A stretch of DNA of 64,000 nt from Hypsibius dujardini (lineage: Eukaryota; Tardigrada; Eutardigrada; Parachela; Hypsibiidae): contig LRSR01013122.1 in assembly GCA_001579985.1 (NCBI GenBank), positions 62,001 through 126,000 of the forward strand, given 5' to 3'. The notes below the pieces were generated by a model. The model was not told the origin of the DNA. It ran no database searches and was given only the letters and a program-made list of their open reading frames with translations. Of the stretch, positions 12,739 to 23,653 are shown piece by piece (within the stretch, counting starts at the first letter, position 1; each line of letters begins with the position of its first letter). The position numbers and the translations under genes are program-made.

Positions 12739-13580
12739 ATGGGAACCCCAGCTCTTGTCCTCCTGGCGAGGGTTTCTTTTCTTCTCGGACTTATTCAAAA
12801 TGGATCAGGTATGTACGCCCTTTGCTTTGGATGTTCAGTTTTTCATCATTTATTTCGTCTGTTGTTGATTTTGAATACTACTTTTGGTTCTGCTAATATA
12901 TGGTATGTTTCGCGAAATAGGTTATCTATCGATCATCGTCATCAAAAGGGTTCTATCTTTTCTATAAAGCAGTATTTTGAAATTCCCCGTTCTGCTAATT
13001 ATGTCTTGATGTACTGTAATTGATTGTGGTTAATCAAGTCCGCGCTGCCTAGCGCTTCCAACTTATCAACTCGATGCCATCGTCTAACTATTCCAGTTCC
13101 CATGAAAACTGCAAGAATTTCGAAAGATCTCGCCCTTTTGATATGAGTTTGTGTGGGGGGTCATTGGTACTTTTTTGTGTTACGTTACGTTGTGTCTCAA
13201 CAGGTCAACTTCAAGGCAATTCCATGGGGCAATACGCGGCATTACCTTGGTCTCTAGCCTGGTAAGTTATAGTAAATGCATTATGCTAAGGGTGTGCTAC
13301 TTTCATATCCAAAGCGCGATGAAGGTGGTTATTACCGCAGCGTATTTGTGGAAGGTTGAACCCAAGCTATACCGGATTCTACGGGGGACTCGGAAACGTA
13401 GGACAGCTCAATTCGGATTCGTCGTACTTGGCCGGTTCCGGAGGTCAAGTCGGAGGAGGATCATCGGGAGCGTATGGATACAACTACGCCACAGGTGCCT
13501 ACGGTGGTTCTTCGTACCTTAGAGCGCAGCTGGTTTTGCCATTAAGCCTAGCTCTCCTTGTCCCTTTGTTTGCTCTCTAA
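12739..13580 (+). CDS. Secreted Gly/Tyr/Ser-rich protein, GPI-type tail (cluster member C)
   Basis: Three exons (12739-12808, 13204-13261, 13355-13580) encode 117 residues. The signal-peptide exon is 70 bases, the same length as in gene B. The second exon is 58 bases, the same as exon 2 of gene A, and both have the same entry and exit phases. The core LNPSYTGFYGGLGNVGQLNS (GFYGG at 50-54) is clearly homologous to MNPYYTGFYGGFGNMG of gene B. A Gly/Ser/Tyr stretch follows, then a hydrophobic tail (LVLPLSLALLVPLFAL). The acceptor before exon 3 is purine-rich (GTGGAAG) but is the one that keeps frame and homology. Function is unknown. Confidence 0.75.
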
Positions 13581-14198
13581 CTGAGTCTTGCGTGATGATA
13601 ATACGTTCCTTTATTTGCGGCATTTAACAATCAGTACACTTATAATTGTATGCATTTTTGGACATGTCCTGTTTTGTTGGATTTTTCTAGATTGCTGCTC
13701 TGTGGCGTCTATCTGAAACGACGTTTCTATCGCTTCACTCGCTGTAGCATAGTGAAATGACCGGAAGTAGAGAACTTGTTGACGTTTCTTACTTGCCCTG
13801 TTGACCATGTCTTTGCAAGCGGTCATTGATCACCTGCGAGCCACTCGTCGTCTCACTTGACGGCAGATCCTCTTTAATCGCTGCTGGTAGATATGTATGT
13901 ACCGTACTAGTACCACGACACGCGAGAGTAGTGTACCTTCAACCCAAACAAACGTTTAACCGTGGCACGCCCGTGACATAAATCGCCGATTACTGTCGTA
14001 AAAACAACCATTTCGATCAATGACTAGTAGAGCCGTTGTTGGTTTTGAGAGCGTATGACAGCGTACCGGGTCCATGTACGTGTACGTGGTAAACAAACGA
14101 TTATAAATGACTGAGTTAACATAATTCCATCCTCGCGGTTATTATCGGTATTAGGCTCTCTGGAAGGAATCCAATGCTGACCGGGAGTGACCAGCGAG
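13581..14198. other. Intergenic, between cluster genes C and D
   Basis: About 600 bases. I see no coding exon. A 71-codon minus-strand frame at 13611-13826 lacks any support. Confidence 0.5.
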
Positions 14199-14706
14199 AT
14201 GCAAAACAGTGAGTACAGACGGTTAACCTGACATTTACGTAAGTTTTTGCCAGTTTAAACTCGTGAAATTTCAGGTTTCCTGCAGTCAGCCTTCCTTATC
14301 CTGGTCGGGACTATTGTAACTGTGCAATGTAAGACCTCACTGATTCCATTTATCCATCAGTTTAAAAGTTTCATCGTGGACTTTTTTAGGTCAGAATTTA
14401 TACGGTTCCCCCATGTGGGCCGGTGGATATTATGGTAACGGCGGCAGAGGGTTCGTGCACAAACTGTCGCATAATAACTCCATATATGTAATACTTGCAG
14501 CCATGGGTACGACGTCAATTTCTTTTAGGTATTTTGGAGCAGGATTGGCACCGGGAAGTGCCGGAATGATAGGCAATGTTAACGGCCAGCAGTATCCGTA
14601 TGTTGATCCCCAGACCTATTGGCTTATGGCTGGCGGCAGTACCTTTTACCTCGGACACTCGTCTGTTTTGGCGATGCTGATACTTCATATTTTCTTCTTT
14701 ATTTGA
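14199..14706 (+). CDS. Secreted Gly/Tyr-rich protein, hydrophobic tail (cluster member D)
   Basis: Exons 14199-14208, 14275-14328 and 14390 onward agree in phase and give MQNSFLQSAFLILVGTIVTV as a signal peptide, then CQNLYGSPMWAGGYYGNGG. A possible further intron at 14451-14528 (donor GTTCGT, acceptor TTTTAG) is 78 bases, a multiple of three with no stop. The protein is therefore 126 residues if it is retained or 100 if it is removed. Removal joins GGRG to YFGAGLAPGSAG, which fits the glycine-rich theme better. The C-terminus (SVLAMLILHIFFFI) is hydrophobic like the other members. It lacks an exact GFYGG but has GGYYGNGG. It is the most diverged of the five. Confidence 0.65.
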
Positions 14707-15902
14707 ATACATTCAAAATTTAAATTTCCATCGAAAGGACCGAGTGCGTATAACAATTTCTAGGGCTATAGAGTTTGCACTCTATCGTATGTGCCGATGT
14801 GAATGATGTGGTGTGGTGTTTCTGTGGTCAGACCCTGTCGCTCTCACTTCCGGCGGTAAAATCCATACCTGTCTTCTTTCAGTTTAAGGGAAAGATAGAC
14901 AAGCGCACAGTTGGCAGGCAGGGCAATCCCCTTTCAATCGTTCCACAAACCATATCGATCGCTTTTTTTACTTACCGATCGCGTGAGAAACCGAGATCGC
15001 TGCAATGTTTGGCATGCCAAATAACTTTAGGATCGTCGACTTTGCTACCGTAATGTATGTATGTGTATTTGTATTTGGTAATATGAAACCTCGGCTTTTC
15101 AGCACTCCAACGAAGAACCCATCAAGTTCATCTCATGTTTGCTGCATGTAACCGACAAGTGTGCAGAGACTTTTCCGTTCCTTGGTGCAACTTGGCTCCT
15201 CGGACGGTTGGAGAGGTCCTTTGAGTTGTTTTGGTGCTCAGTTGTAGTGTAATTGAGATCTGTTGACATCGCACCGTACTAAGGTACAGTACATGCGCTT
15301 GAGGCTGATCTGCTCAGTAATGCCTGGACAGTCCACGATGCGTTATTTAGCTGCCTGATCGGTGTGAGGCGGAAACCGGTTCCTAGTCTCGCACTCTCGC
15401 GCAGTTGTGACTGTACAAACGAACGGAGGTCTGGGTGTGTTCTCGGCAAGCCAAATGACCAAGAGCTGCACTTGGCAGCAGCCTTGGCTTATTATTAATC
15501 CTGCTAGTAGAGTGTGATCTGACGACGCGGAAACCGAAATACTTTAACTGTGAGGTGCGTTTATTCTGTACACATCTTTCATTCACTACCATACACCCCT
15601 TTTCCATCTTGACGACAACTTTTTCACCGCAACGATTCGTTAAAAGCAGCTACCACCTACCGTTGGTTTACCGGACAGCCCAGACTTGTCAAGTCCGCGA
15701 GCTAAGTCAACGGAAACGAGATCTGGTTTTTTTTGCTCGAACAAGGTCAGTCACCAGCCTCTCAGCTCTACACGGAGAGCGGCTTGCTGTCTCTACCATC
15801 TCATCAACTCCACGTGGGGAGGGAGGGAGGGAGGTGGGCGCTTTCAGTTTCCGGTTGCCTCCACTTTTCCTGAATTAATTATTTCAAACCTATTCAGGGA
15901 CA
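14707..15902. other. Intergenic, between cluster genes D and E
   Basis: About 1.2 kb. I see no exon or RNA gene with support. A short G-rich run (GGGAGGGAGGGAGG) lies near 15817-15835, about 75 bases upstream of gene E. Confidence 0.5.
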
Positions 15903-16420
15903 ATGGGGAATCAGCAATTCTATGGAATACACATTCAGCTAGCAATCGTCCTGCTCACAAGCCTCTTGGTTTTGGTTTCAGGTACGTCTAATGTTTTCTC
16001 ACTATCGCTTTCTAAATGCAAAAATTATTTTGTAGGATTTCCTTTAATACGCTATTTGGAACAAACTCAACGAACAATTTATTAACTTCAAAACAGAATG
16101 TCATGTAACAGCAATTGCCATTCCTTTTTCTAGCCCAATACGGTGGCCAATACGGTGGGCAGTACGGTGGCCAGTATGGAGGCGTAGGTGGGAGCTTCTA
16201 CGGTCAGCCTGGAGGTCAGATGGGCTATGGGAATCAATATGGAGGATACGGCCAACAAGGAGGATATGGACAAAGCGGGTACGGTTACGGACAGGGAGGA
16301 GGAGGGTATGGTTACGGAACCGGGTATCGTGGGTACGGATACTATGGAGCCGCTGATTCCTGCCGGCAAAAATGGATTCTTGTCTTCATGTTTGCCGCTG
16401 TCGTGGCTGTACTTGCCTAA
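15903..16420 (+). CDS. Secreted QYGG-repeat protein, GPI-type tail (cluster member E)
   Basis: Two exons (15903-15981, 16134-16420) encode 121 residues. Exon 1 ends with a signal peptide (QLAIVLLTSLLVLVSG) and the same phase-1 junction after it as in A, B and C. The mature protein starts with four QYGG repeats (AQYGGQYGGQYGGQYGG) and continues as Gly/Tyr/Gln repeats up to about residue 98. Then come DSC and a hydrophobic tail (WILVFMFAAVVAVLA) ending at the stop. The composition resembles low-complexity, prion-like or silk/adhesive domains, but here it is secreted and probably membrane-anchored. Membership in the family rests on architecture and position, since the GFYGG core is not present as such. 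Confidence 0.75.
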
Positions 16421-16571
16421 TAAGCACATTTGTTATCATGTATCGTGTGCATGTAGAACCTTTTTCCCGGTTGGTGCACAAATATATACGTGGTTGTTTA
16501 ATGGGTCGTTTTTGTTGAATCTCTAAAACTTTACGGTCTAAAGTGAAAAAAGTGCTTGAGTGCTTTATGGA

Positions 16572-18920
16572 TCACAGGGAACAGCGTCGAGCTTGAGTTT
16601 GCTGTGGTAGAAGAAGTTCTTTGAGAATAAGATCTTCCGGGACAACCATTGCGGGCTCTGGACGAGTGGAAAAAGATGTTGGCTCGTGGGTGGATGCGGT
16701 CGACGAAATAGTTGAAGACCCTTTGAAGGCCGAACTACGTCGCTTGATCATTTCACGCTTATAATCGGCATTTGGTAGCGGAACGCCCTGTTGTAAACAA
16801 AAGGAAATACATTTAATTCTCGCCGCATAAAAATGGAGGAAAATAGTTCGCCTTTACATAAGCAAGCATACCGCAACATTGTGAATGTAGTTGATGGAAT
16901 TGGTGGAGGACGAAGTGAAGAGTGACATGGGTTCGCTGTAGGAACTGCACGAATACCGCTTCCAATAGCGGGTATTCTTCTTTTTCGACGTCGACTTCTT
17001 CGGTAAGGAAATATCGGGAAAGACGGAACGACCTCTACTGCCTTCGTCAGCGTTCTGAAAGCAGACACTTCGTTTGGCACCTGAGCCGGAATTGGATGCA
17101 CGTCGATGGACCGATTCTTGATCGTTGATTAAACTTCGAGTCATTCGTGGAGAGTTGGTAAAGGGCGATTCCCAGTATGACGTCTCGCCACTCCGTTTCC
17201 GAGAACGGCCACAGCATTGCCAGATCGAACGAACTTCCCGGGCGCACACCAAAAAGAACACGGGACGCAGGAAAAAGGGTACAACTGTAAGTTGTAGGTA
17301 AAAAAACTGAACAGTGCATGAAGATGCCATCAGAGATGGTCCCTGACTTTGTCGAACCAATGAATTCATCTGCAAATGACCCAATTGATCATTCAAATGT
17401 ATTAATTTTTTAGCGTGTCTACTCTGTAATACTTCTATGACTGTTCGTCGCTCGGTCCGTTTGTTTGTCTGTGTGTTTGTTTGCATGTCGGTCGGTTTGT
17501 CTGTCGGTCTACTTGTTTGCTTGTATGTTTGGTTGTGTGAACATCTTTCTCCCTGTCAGTCGCTGTTCAAAAACTGATCCGTAGATAATCTGTCTATCCA
17601 GCCTCAAACATATAGATGGAGAGATTAATCAGCTGATCGGCCTCCTGCGAGCCGGAAGTAAAGCTCCTACCTAATTAAGGCTGCACCCTTAGCCATTTTT
17701 TCACCTCTTTGACCTCTTGCAAATTGAGGTGTGCTACTTACCAAAAGCGGAAGCCAACAAAAACAAGCTGACCCAACGTAGAGCACCGCGGTGAAGCTGG
17801 CCTCCCGGGAGTGAATATCAGTATCAGTAGGTGGTGGTAATTGAGAATGAGGCCTCAAGGGTAGAGCTCCCATCATCGTCGTCATGTCCCTTATATTCAG
17901 TTGCACATCACGTTTCCTCCTTTGGTGCAGTGAGGTGATGAGAGGGACCACAATAGCCAGTATTGTACAGGCCACTATTAGCATCGTAACCGTTGATACG
18001 CAGAAGGGAAAGAGGGTATCCGGAAATTCAGCCCGATATACACTCAATAAAGGGAAAACACAACTGCATATGAGGAGCAGGGCGCAATTAGCAGATTGCG
18101 GGAAACATTTTGCGCTGATTGTTTGATATGTTGCTGGAGCAGTGAGGCAAATCAAGCGGTCAATTGCTATTGCAAGAGAGAAGAGTCCTCCAGCTGAACC
18201 ATTCCAAAGAAAGAGGGTTCCTTGAAAGGTTGGCTGATCAATCTCCTGGTCCATCAGGTAGGATATAAAAAGTAGAGCTGCTGCAATCAGGTCAAGAAAA
18301 GCTATCCAACCTGACAAGGTCCAGAAAAGGTAGAACGGCCTTTCAGCGCATCGACGGACCAAGAGAACCAGAAGAACGGTCAAACTAAGAACTGTTGCAA
18401 ATACCTTCCGAAAGGAACAAAGAACAAAACACCATCACAATTTCGTGGATAAAATTGCAATATACATGTAATGATATGTAATAAAAATGTTTCTCGTTCA
18501 TAAATGCTGCCTTTCGACTAAACTTAAACTCGAGTTAACATTAACATTTAGTCCCCATTTAATATAGTAGTACGTCGCAATGAGAAGAACCTATCATTGT
18601 TGAGCGCAGTTTAACATGCTAATGTGTTTTTAGCAAAAATATCAATCCCTGACAATTAATACCATAGAAAGTAGTTCAAGTTGTATTAAGATGGCATGAA
18701 AAAGGCCTTAACTTACCAGGCCTGCCGCGGCTATAGTCACGTCAAAAAGCGGATTTGTTGGATCCAACAGGAAGTACGTGCACGTCTCATAATTGCTGTC
18801 AGCCATCCTTCCCAAATCGGTGGTGCTGACATTATTAGCCTCCATCGAGTCGGAGATGGAGGCAATCACGGACAATGTCAACAGCTGAAGCAATCTCCCT
18901 AAACGTCTCTCCACAGACAT
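16572..18920 (-). CDS. Orphan rhodopsin-type 7TM receptor
   Basis: Four exons (18717-18920, 17742-18404, 16872-17342, 16572-16787), all phase 0, encode 517 residues. TM1 is rebuilt across the first intron (NPLFDVTIAAAGL joined to VFATVLSLTVLLVLLVRR). TM2-TM6 lie in exon 2, with AIDRLICL where DRY normally sits at the end of TM3 and CFCWLPLL in TM6. TM7 (FFYLQLTVVPFFLRPVFFL) is in exon 3 and lacks NPxxY. A long Ser/Arg-rich tail follows, ending RRCSL. The N-terminus has an NVS glycosylation site. The ligand is unknown. It resembles orphan receptors of the Srsx-like type, but I cannot place it firmly. Its 3' end faces gene E about 150 bases away. Confidence 0.8.
17458..17530. repeat. Degenerate TTTG/TCTG tract in a 7TM gene intron
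   Basis: A run of GTTTG, TCTG and TCGG units between exons 2 and 3 of the orphan 7TM receptor. It also creates the apparent TNTQTNKRT coding sequence upstream of the true exon start. Confidence 0.8.
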
Positions 18921-21900
18921 GACTGTGAATGTGACTCCAGAAAATGTTTACGAGGAATGAAGAAGTGCAGAATAAATAGTGTTACGGCCACCGGTGGCGG
19001 GATGGTATCCATCAAGCAAGTACAGCAAAATAACGGGTATAAATAAAGTAACCTGGCTTCTTTCTGCAACAAATGAAACGTGATGTGGTTTAAAAGGCCG
19101 TGCTTCCATGAATAATGACGCGTTGTGTGTTGCTGAGTCGTTTCCTTTAAAGGGATAATAGCAGGAAAGACGGTTGGTTGGATTGTTGCCGGTATATAGC
19201 GAACCGTCACGATCATCGGCAGTACTAACACGAGACACAACCAATGGGAAGCAAAGAGGCAGACTCTTTAATTCCACTTGCAGGTGCTACTTTGGCTTCC
19301 AATGCGAGCATTTGAAGGATAAGGAAGAAGGACATTGTGCGCGAAGGGTATCCTGGAATAGCGCGGAGGATGACGCACAAACACTCTGACAGCTTCCATC
19401 ATATGATAACTCGTTGCAGACGAGATGAGGGTGTAGTGTACAGTACTACCGTAGTAATTTACGCACAGTGGCCTCTTCCCTGCTCTCAGCCGCAGTGCCT
19501 GCCACTGGGATCAGGGAAGATCCGGCAACCCTTTTTTTCTTGCCGCTTCACCATCATCATCTTCATGATGTGAGAGTGCGACAGGCACAACAAATTAAAA
19601 ACGCCGTCGCAGCAAGCAAAAGTCGCTTCTTATCCCGACAACACGCGTCATTCAAGCCATCCTGTTGAAAATAATTTCACTCAACCTCGCCAACCGTTCG
19701 ATTCGCTCCAGTGTCCAGCAGTCGCCTAACCACAACTTGAACTTCCGTCACTGCCTTCCCAAATATTTCATTACTGTTCATGTAATAATGATAAAGGCAA
19801 GTGAAGAGAAATACCCACTACACCATGTAGAGCTCCTTGTGGGGGAACTCTACAAGGAACGCAAATAGTTAAGTTGAAGAGTAAACATGCGCGGATCGCT
19901 GTTGAAGGTGGAGTTGATTTTAAGGGCAACCGATTACTCGTACTGTACCAACTCTTTTGCATATCGATTTTGTCTTCACAAGAGAAGCAAGTTATAGCCA
20001 CTGAGCTGGAATTGGAGTGCAGCCCACTCCTTGCCGGTAATTGGTTATTATTGATTAGACTGGTCAGCCAGGCATGTCGTCACCTCTTTTTATAGCTTCA
20101 GGATTCGGTGCCTTTTCCTCTTTTCCATTTCGGGCTTCGATCGCGCAAAAAGAACTTAATGCATTCCTTTAACAAGTGCAGCACTATAAAGAATCAATGA
20201 AAAAGAATAATATTTGCAAGTCTTCAAATTACTTTTGTCTGTGGAATAGCGCCAAACCTCGTTGTTATAAACGTCTTATCATACATAGTTCAATTTGAAG
20301 CTAGCAGCGTTTCAATTTTTCACAAAATCCGTCAAGAGAAAAAGCAGCAACTGGTTAATTGCATCAGGAAGGTTGAGGATAACTACCACTGTGAATTAGC
20401 CGCTTTACAATGTGTCGGCTGAACGCTTTCACTCCTTTTTCTTCACTCTTCCCGACACCGAGTCATCAGCAGGAATCTCACATTGCTGATTAAAAGGACC
20501 GGGCCGGAATCGGTCAATGGGCACTTCACTTGAAGGCTTTCCCGGATCTCCCGATCGCACTAGTCCGCAATCAGACTAACAACGCATTTCCGGTGTGGGG
20601 CTGGAAATAGTACATTATTACCCCAGATAAATCACACTGCTCAAACTGAGTATGACGTAGACGACCCGCGAACCTTTTAACTACTGACGCTTGACAAACG
20701 AAGGTATAATAGCGCCTGAATATTGTTACAGACTTCCCACAGCCGTGAAACATGAAAGCATAAGTTTCGCAATTTTTCGCGAAAATGTAAAAACTGTTTC
20801 AGAACTATTTTTGGACACATATTTCGCCGTGTTTCAAAATAATGAGAAATCCCACCACTGAGTCCCACAAGATGCCAAACCCTGGGCACCCTGCACAGAC
20901 TTTTATTCTGTCATTTATTTCTAAAAACGTATAGTTGCTCGCGTTTCGAATAAGAATGAATAAGGCGTGTAAATTTTGAACGCTCACACATATCGCTTCA
21001 CATAAATTTAGACGGATAAAAAAAGTGGTCACACGCCCTAAGAACGATCTCACAAATTGTGTGCGGAATGGCGTATAATTTGTGTGAAAATTTGACTTTT
21101 CGTATGACTTTTCGTACTTAATTTTTTCATGTGTACTAGGGTATACGTGCAATCTCCTGTGAGTAGCAGAATAATGTCATTAACTCACACAGTACATGCA
21201 TGATACATGCATATATTGACAGTACAAAAAAGTCCTCGAGTGCCCGATCTATGAAATAAGTTTGAATAATTGTAGAAATATGGTACACTCGAATAACGTC
21301 ATTAACCATCTGTTTTTATATTAATCCTATGGTAGCCGGGTGTTTTAGGTATACGGGTAATGCTGGATCAGCCAAAGTTGGCTTAAATAGGGAAAGTACC
21401 TTGTACCTTGTACCTTGTACGCTTGCGTCTGACAACAGACTAAGAGTTCAATTTTTTCATTGCGCTCGCGATTGCTTGTTTACTTCATTTTCAACTGGAT
21501 TTTATTGGTATGGTTGTTGGCTAGAACCCTTTTTAATTTTGAAGCCCGAAATTTTTTTTTCAACACACATCGCAAGTTAGTATACATGCCATTTAAGTTT
21601 AAGCCAAGTTTGGTTTAATCAGTTCTTACCACTTCAAAAGTTTTTTTTACTTTATATTTTACGTTCTGTTAGAAGATCAAAGCAAAAACCGTATCTAAAA
21701 AGTCCAATTACTTGATGAGCAAATCGAGTTTGAATTAATTAGAATTAAGCCAGTGTAAGCTGACTGGTACTCAGAGGGTTAATGTCATGTTAATGTGATT
21801 ACCAATTGGCAACAGACGAAGAAGGACACAACTTGTGCTGAAACATGTGCTGAAAAATAATAAGGACGACACTGTAACTTGGAAGACTGGGAAAAGTTGG

Positions 21901-22363
21901 ACGGAGTGATCAATGGTCTACTAACATAAAACAGAAGCATGCAGCCAATAACTAGTCCACAGGTTTAAGCGACTGTTGTGCCCCCTGGTGGTTGTTTGAA
22001 AGATTAGCACCGGGACGCGTGCAAGACCGCCGGACCTGCCCATCCATCGACTCAACGCGTATAGCAAACCTCAAATCTATGCTTAAATCTTATCGTTCAA
22101 TAAAAGTTGCAAACGTAGTATCAGTACCACTTCAGGGAGTTCCTGGGTATGCCTTGGCCTTATTCAACATCAATTTGACCTTGAATTAATATAAAGCCTG
22201 AGGAGAACCCGTAAATCCAAAAATTGGCAGTAAACTGGATTTACGGGTTCTCGTTCAGGATTTATATTAATTTAGTCTAGTTTTGGATGTATTTGCTTGA
22301 TATTCGAAACTGACCGTACGTTTGCAGGTCTAATGACCTTCCTAAGAGTGCATTTTAAGATGC
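18921..22363. other. Long non-coding stretch
   Basis: About 3.4 kb with the promoter side of the 7TM gene at one end and the 3' flank of the EGF-repeat gene at the other. Open frames up to 115 codons (e.g. 20805-21152) are AT-rich and without splice context. A small tandem repeat of ACCTTGT (three copies) is at 21400-21420. A strong hairpin (listed separately) lies near the right end. Confidence 0.5.
22184..22272. repeat. Near-perfect hairpin, arms of 36-37 bases
   Basis: Bases 22184-22219 and the reverse complement of 22236-22272 match except for one substitution and a small indel region. The innermost 17 base pairs (GAGAACCCGTAAATCCA and its complement) are perfect. The loop is 16 bases. 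It lies about 90 bases beyond the stop codon of the minus-strand EGF-repeat gene, so it is probably in that 3' UTR. It could be a foldback/MITE insertion or a small-RNA precursor. Confidence 0.7.
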
Positions 22364-23653
22364 CTAAACTTCTATCAAAAGCTGCTGCATGTCCTGAAGA
22401 CTTTTCTGTGCAGCAGGACTCGTTAAGGCAGTTTTGCTCAACTGCATCGAAAAGGCCTGTATCTCTTGTTTTGCGCGACGTTCCGCTTGTTCAATCCTCT
22501 CCTTCAGGAGCTTAATCGTTCCCGCTGTAGGTTTGCTCCGCAAGGTGGCGCTTTCGCTCTTGCCTTCTGAGGAGTTGTTATGTCTCCCGTAACTCCGACA
22601 CAGGCAGCTATCCTTCATCGCTTCCAAAAAAATGTAGGTCCTTGTGCTGGAACATCTATACCGTTCGTAGATGCGAAACCGCTTCAGTAGCAGGATCAGG
22701 TAAAGGAGGAAACATCCAATTATCAGAATAGCGATGAAGAGCCCAACGCCAATGACTAAGATGTAATAAAGATCATCGGACACTCGAACGATAGACGAGT
22801 TAGGTAGGCCATATGCCGATGTCGAGAAAGGGGCTCGATCTTTGGCTAATTTTGGTGCATGTTCAGATTGAACTGTTGTTTGACAAAATTTTCCGCTAAA
22901 TCCAGGCAGACAGTCACAGCGAAACCCTGCAAAATTTGACAGCTCCTTATTCCATAAAAAAGGAGAATAAGTTTCAACGACCACTCACGGACTTTACATC
23001 TCAGATCAAACGGAAAATAAATTTGAACGAAAATGAAGCGAAACGGAAACGAAATCAACTGACATTCTTCCTGCCTCTATCTTTTCCTTGATTCGACTCA
23101 TTATTCTTTCTTTCGAATAATTTTTCCTTAACTAATAACTTGTCTTTCCTCTGTTGAATGTCGTCTCTTTCGTGCCAAAATAGCGAACAGGTTCAAATGT
23201 ACCTTGTGTAGTGGCGACGCAAACTCCATCATTGCCACAGATATTTAGAGGGTTGCTACATTCGCGAACCTCAAGCTCGCAGTCAATTCCCTTGAAACCA
23301 AGGTCACATTGACAAATATAGTTCTGATGCAGGCCATCCACGTTATAGCATAGGGCATTATTGCGGCATAAGTTGTCGCGACAAGTGAGCTTCCTGACGC
23401 AGGCTGAACGCAACATAATCTCCCCAATCGGACATTTGCAAGTGTACCCACCAAAATGGTTTGTGCAGATTGAGCCCGTAGGACATCCGTGGAACAAGCG
23501 ACTCTCACACTCGTCAATATCTTGCTCGCAGTAGCGACCCCGAAAACCAATGGGGCAGCTGCATTTGAAGTCAATGGTTTGGTCGCCGAGTATGGTGCAG
23601 GTACCACCGTTGGAACAATGCTTGCATTCTATTTTCATTTCAATGTTTTTAGA
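22364..23653 (-). CDS. EGF-repeat single-pass membrane protein, 5' part not found
   Basis: Two exons (23203-23653, 22364-22926) join in phase 1 within the last EGF repeat (CVATTQ-GFRCDCLPGFSGKFC). Four EGF-like repeats are visible, the second starting as a calcium-binding type (DIDECES). Then follow a juxtamembrane stretch with an NSS site, one membrane helix (YYILVIGVGLFIAILIIG...), and a cytoplasmic tail of about 115 residues. That tail ends in a predicted coiled coil (LLKERIEQAERRAKQEIQAF). The upstream exon begins at an acceptor (TTCTAG) with an in-frame stop just before it, so earlier exons with a signal peptide should exist. None is visible before the divergent SLC6 gene starts at 24483. 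There is no DSL or Laminin-G domain to name the family. Confidence 0.75.

Noticed and set aside
16854-17486. Reading the 210-codon frame as a stand-alone protein
   Set aside because: Its first part is a TTTG/TCTG repeat. From 17342 it is the TM7 and tail exon of the 7TM receptor, which matches upstream exons in phase.
18899-19240. A hydrophobic 113-codon minus-strand frame
   Set aside because: It overlaps the start of the 7TM gene in another frame and extends into its 5' flank. The receptor's phase-consistent exons explain the region better.
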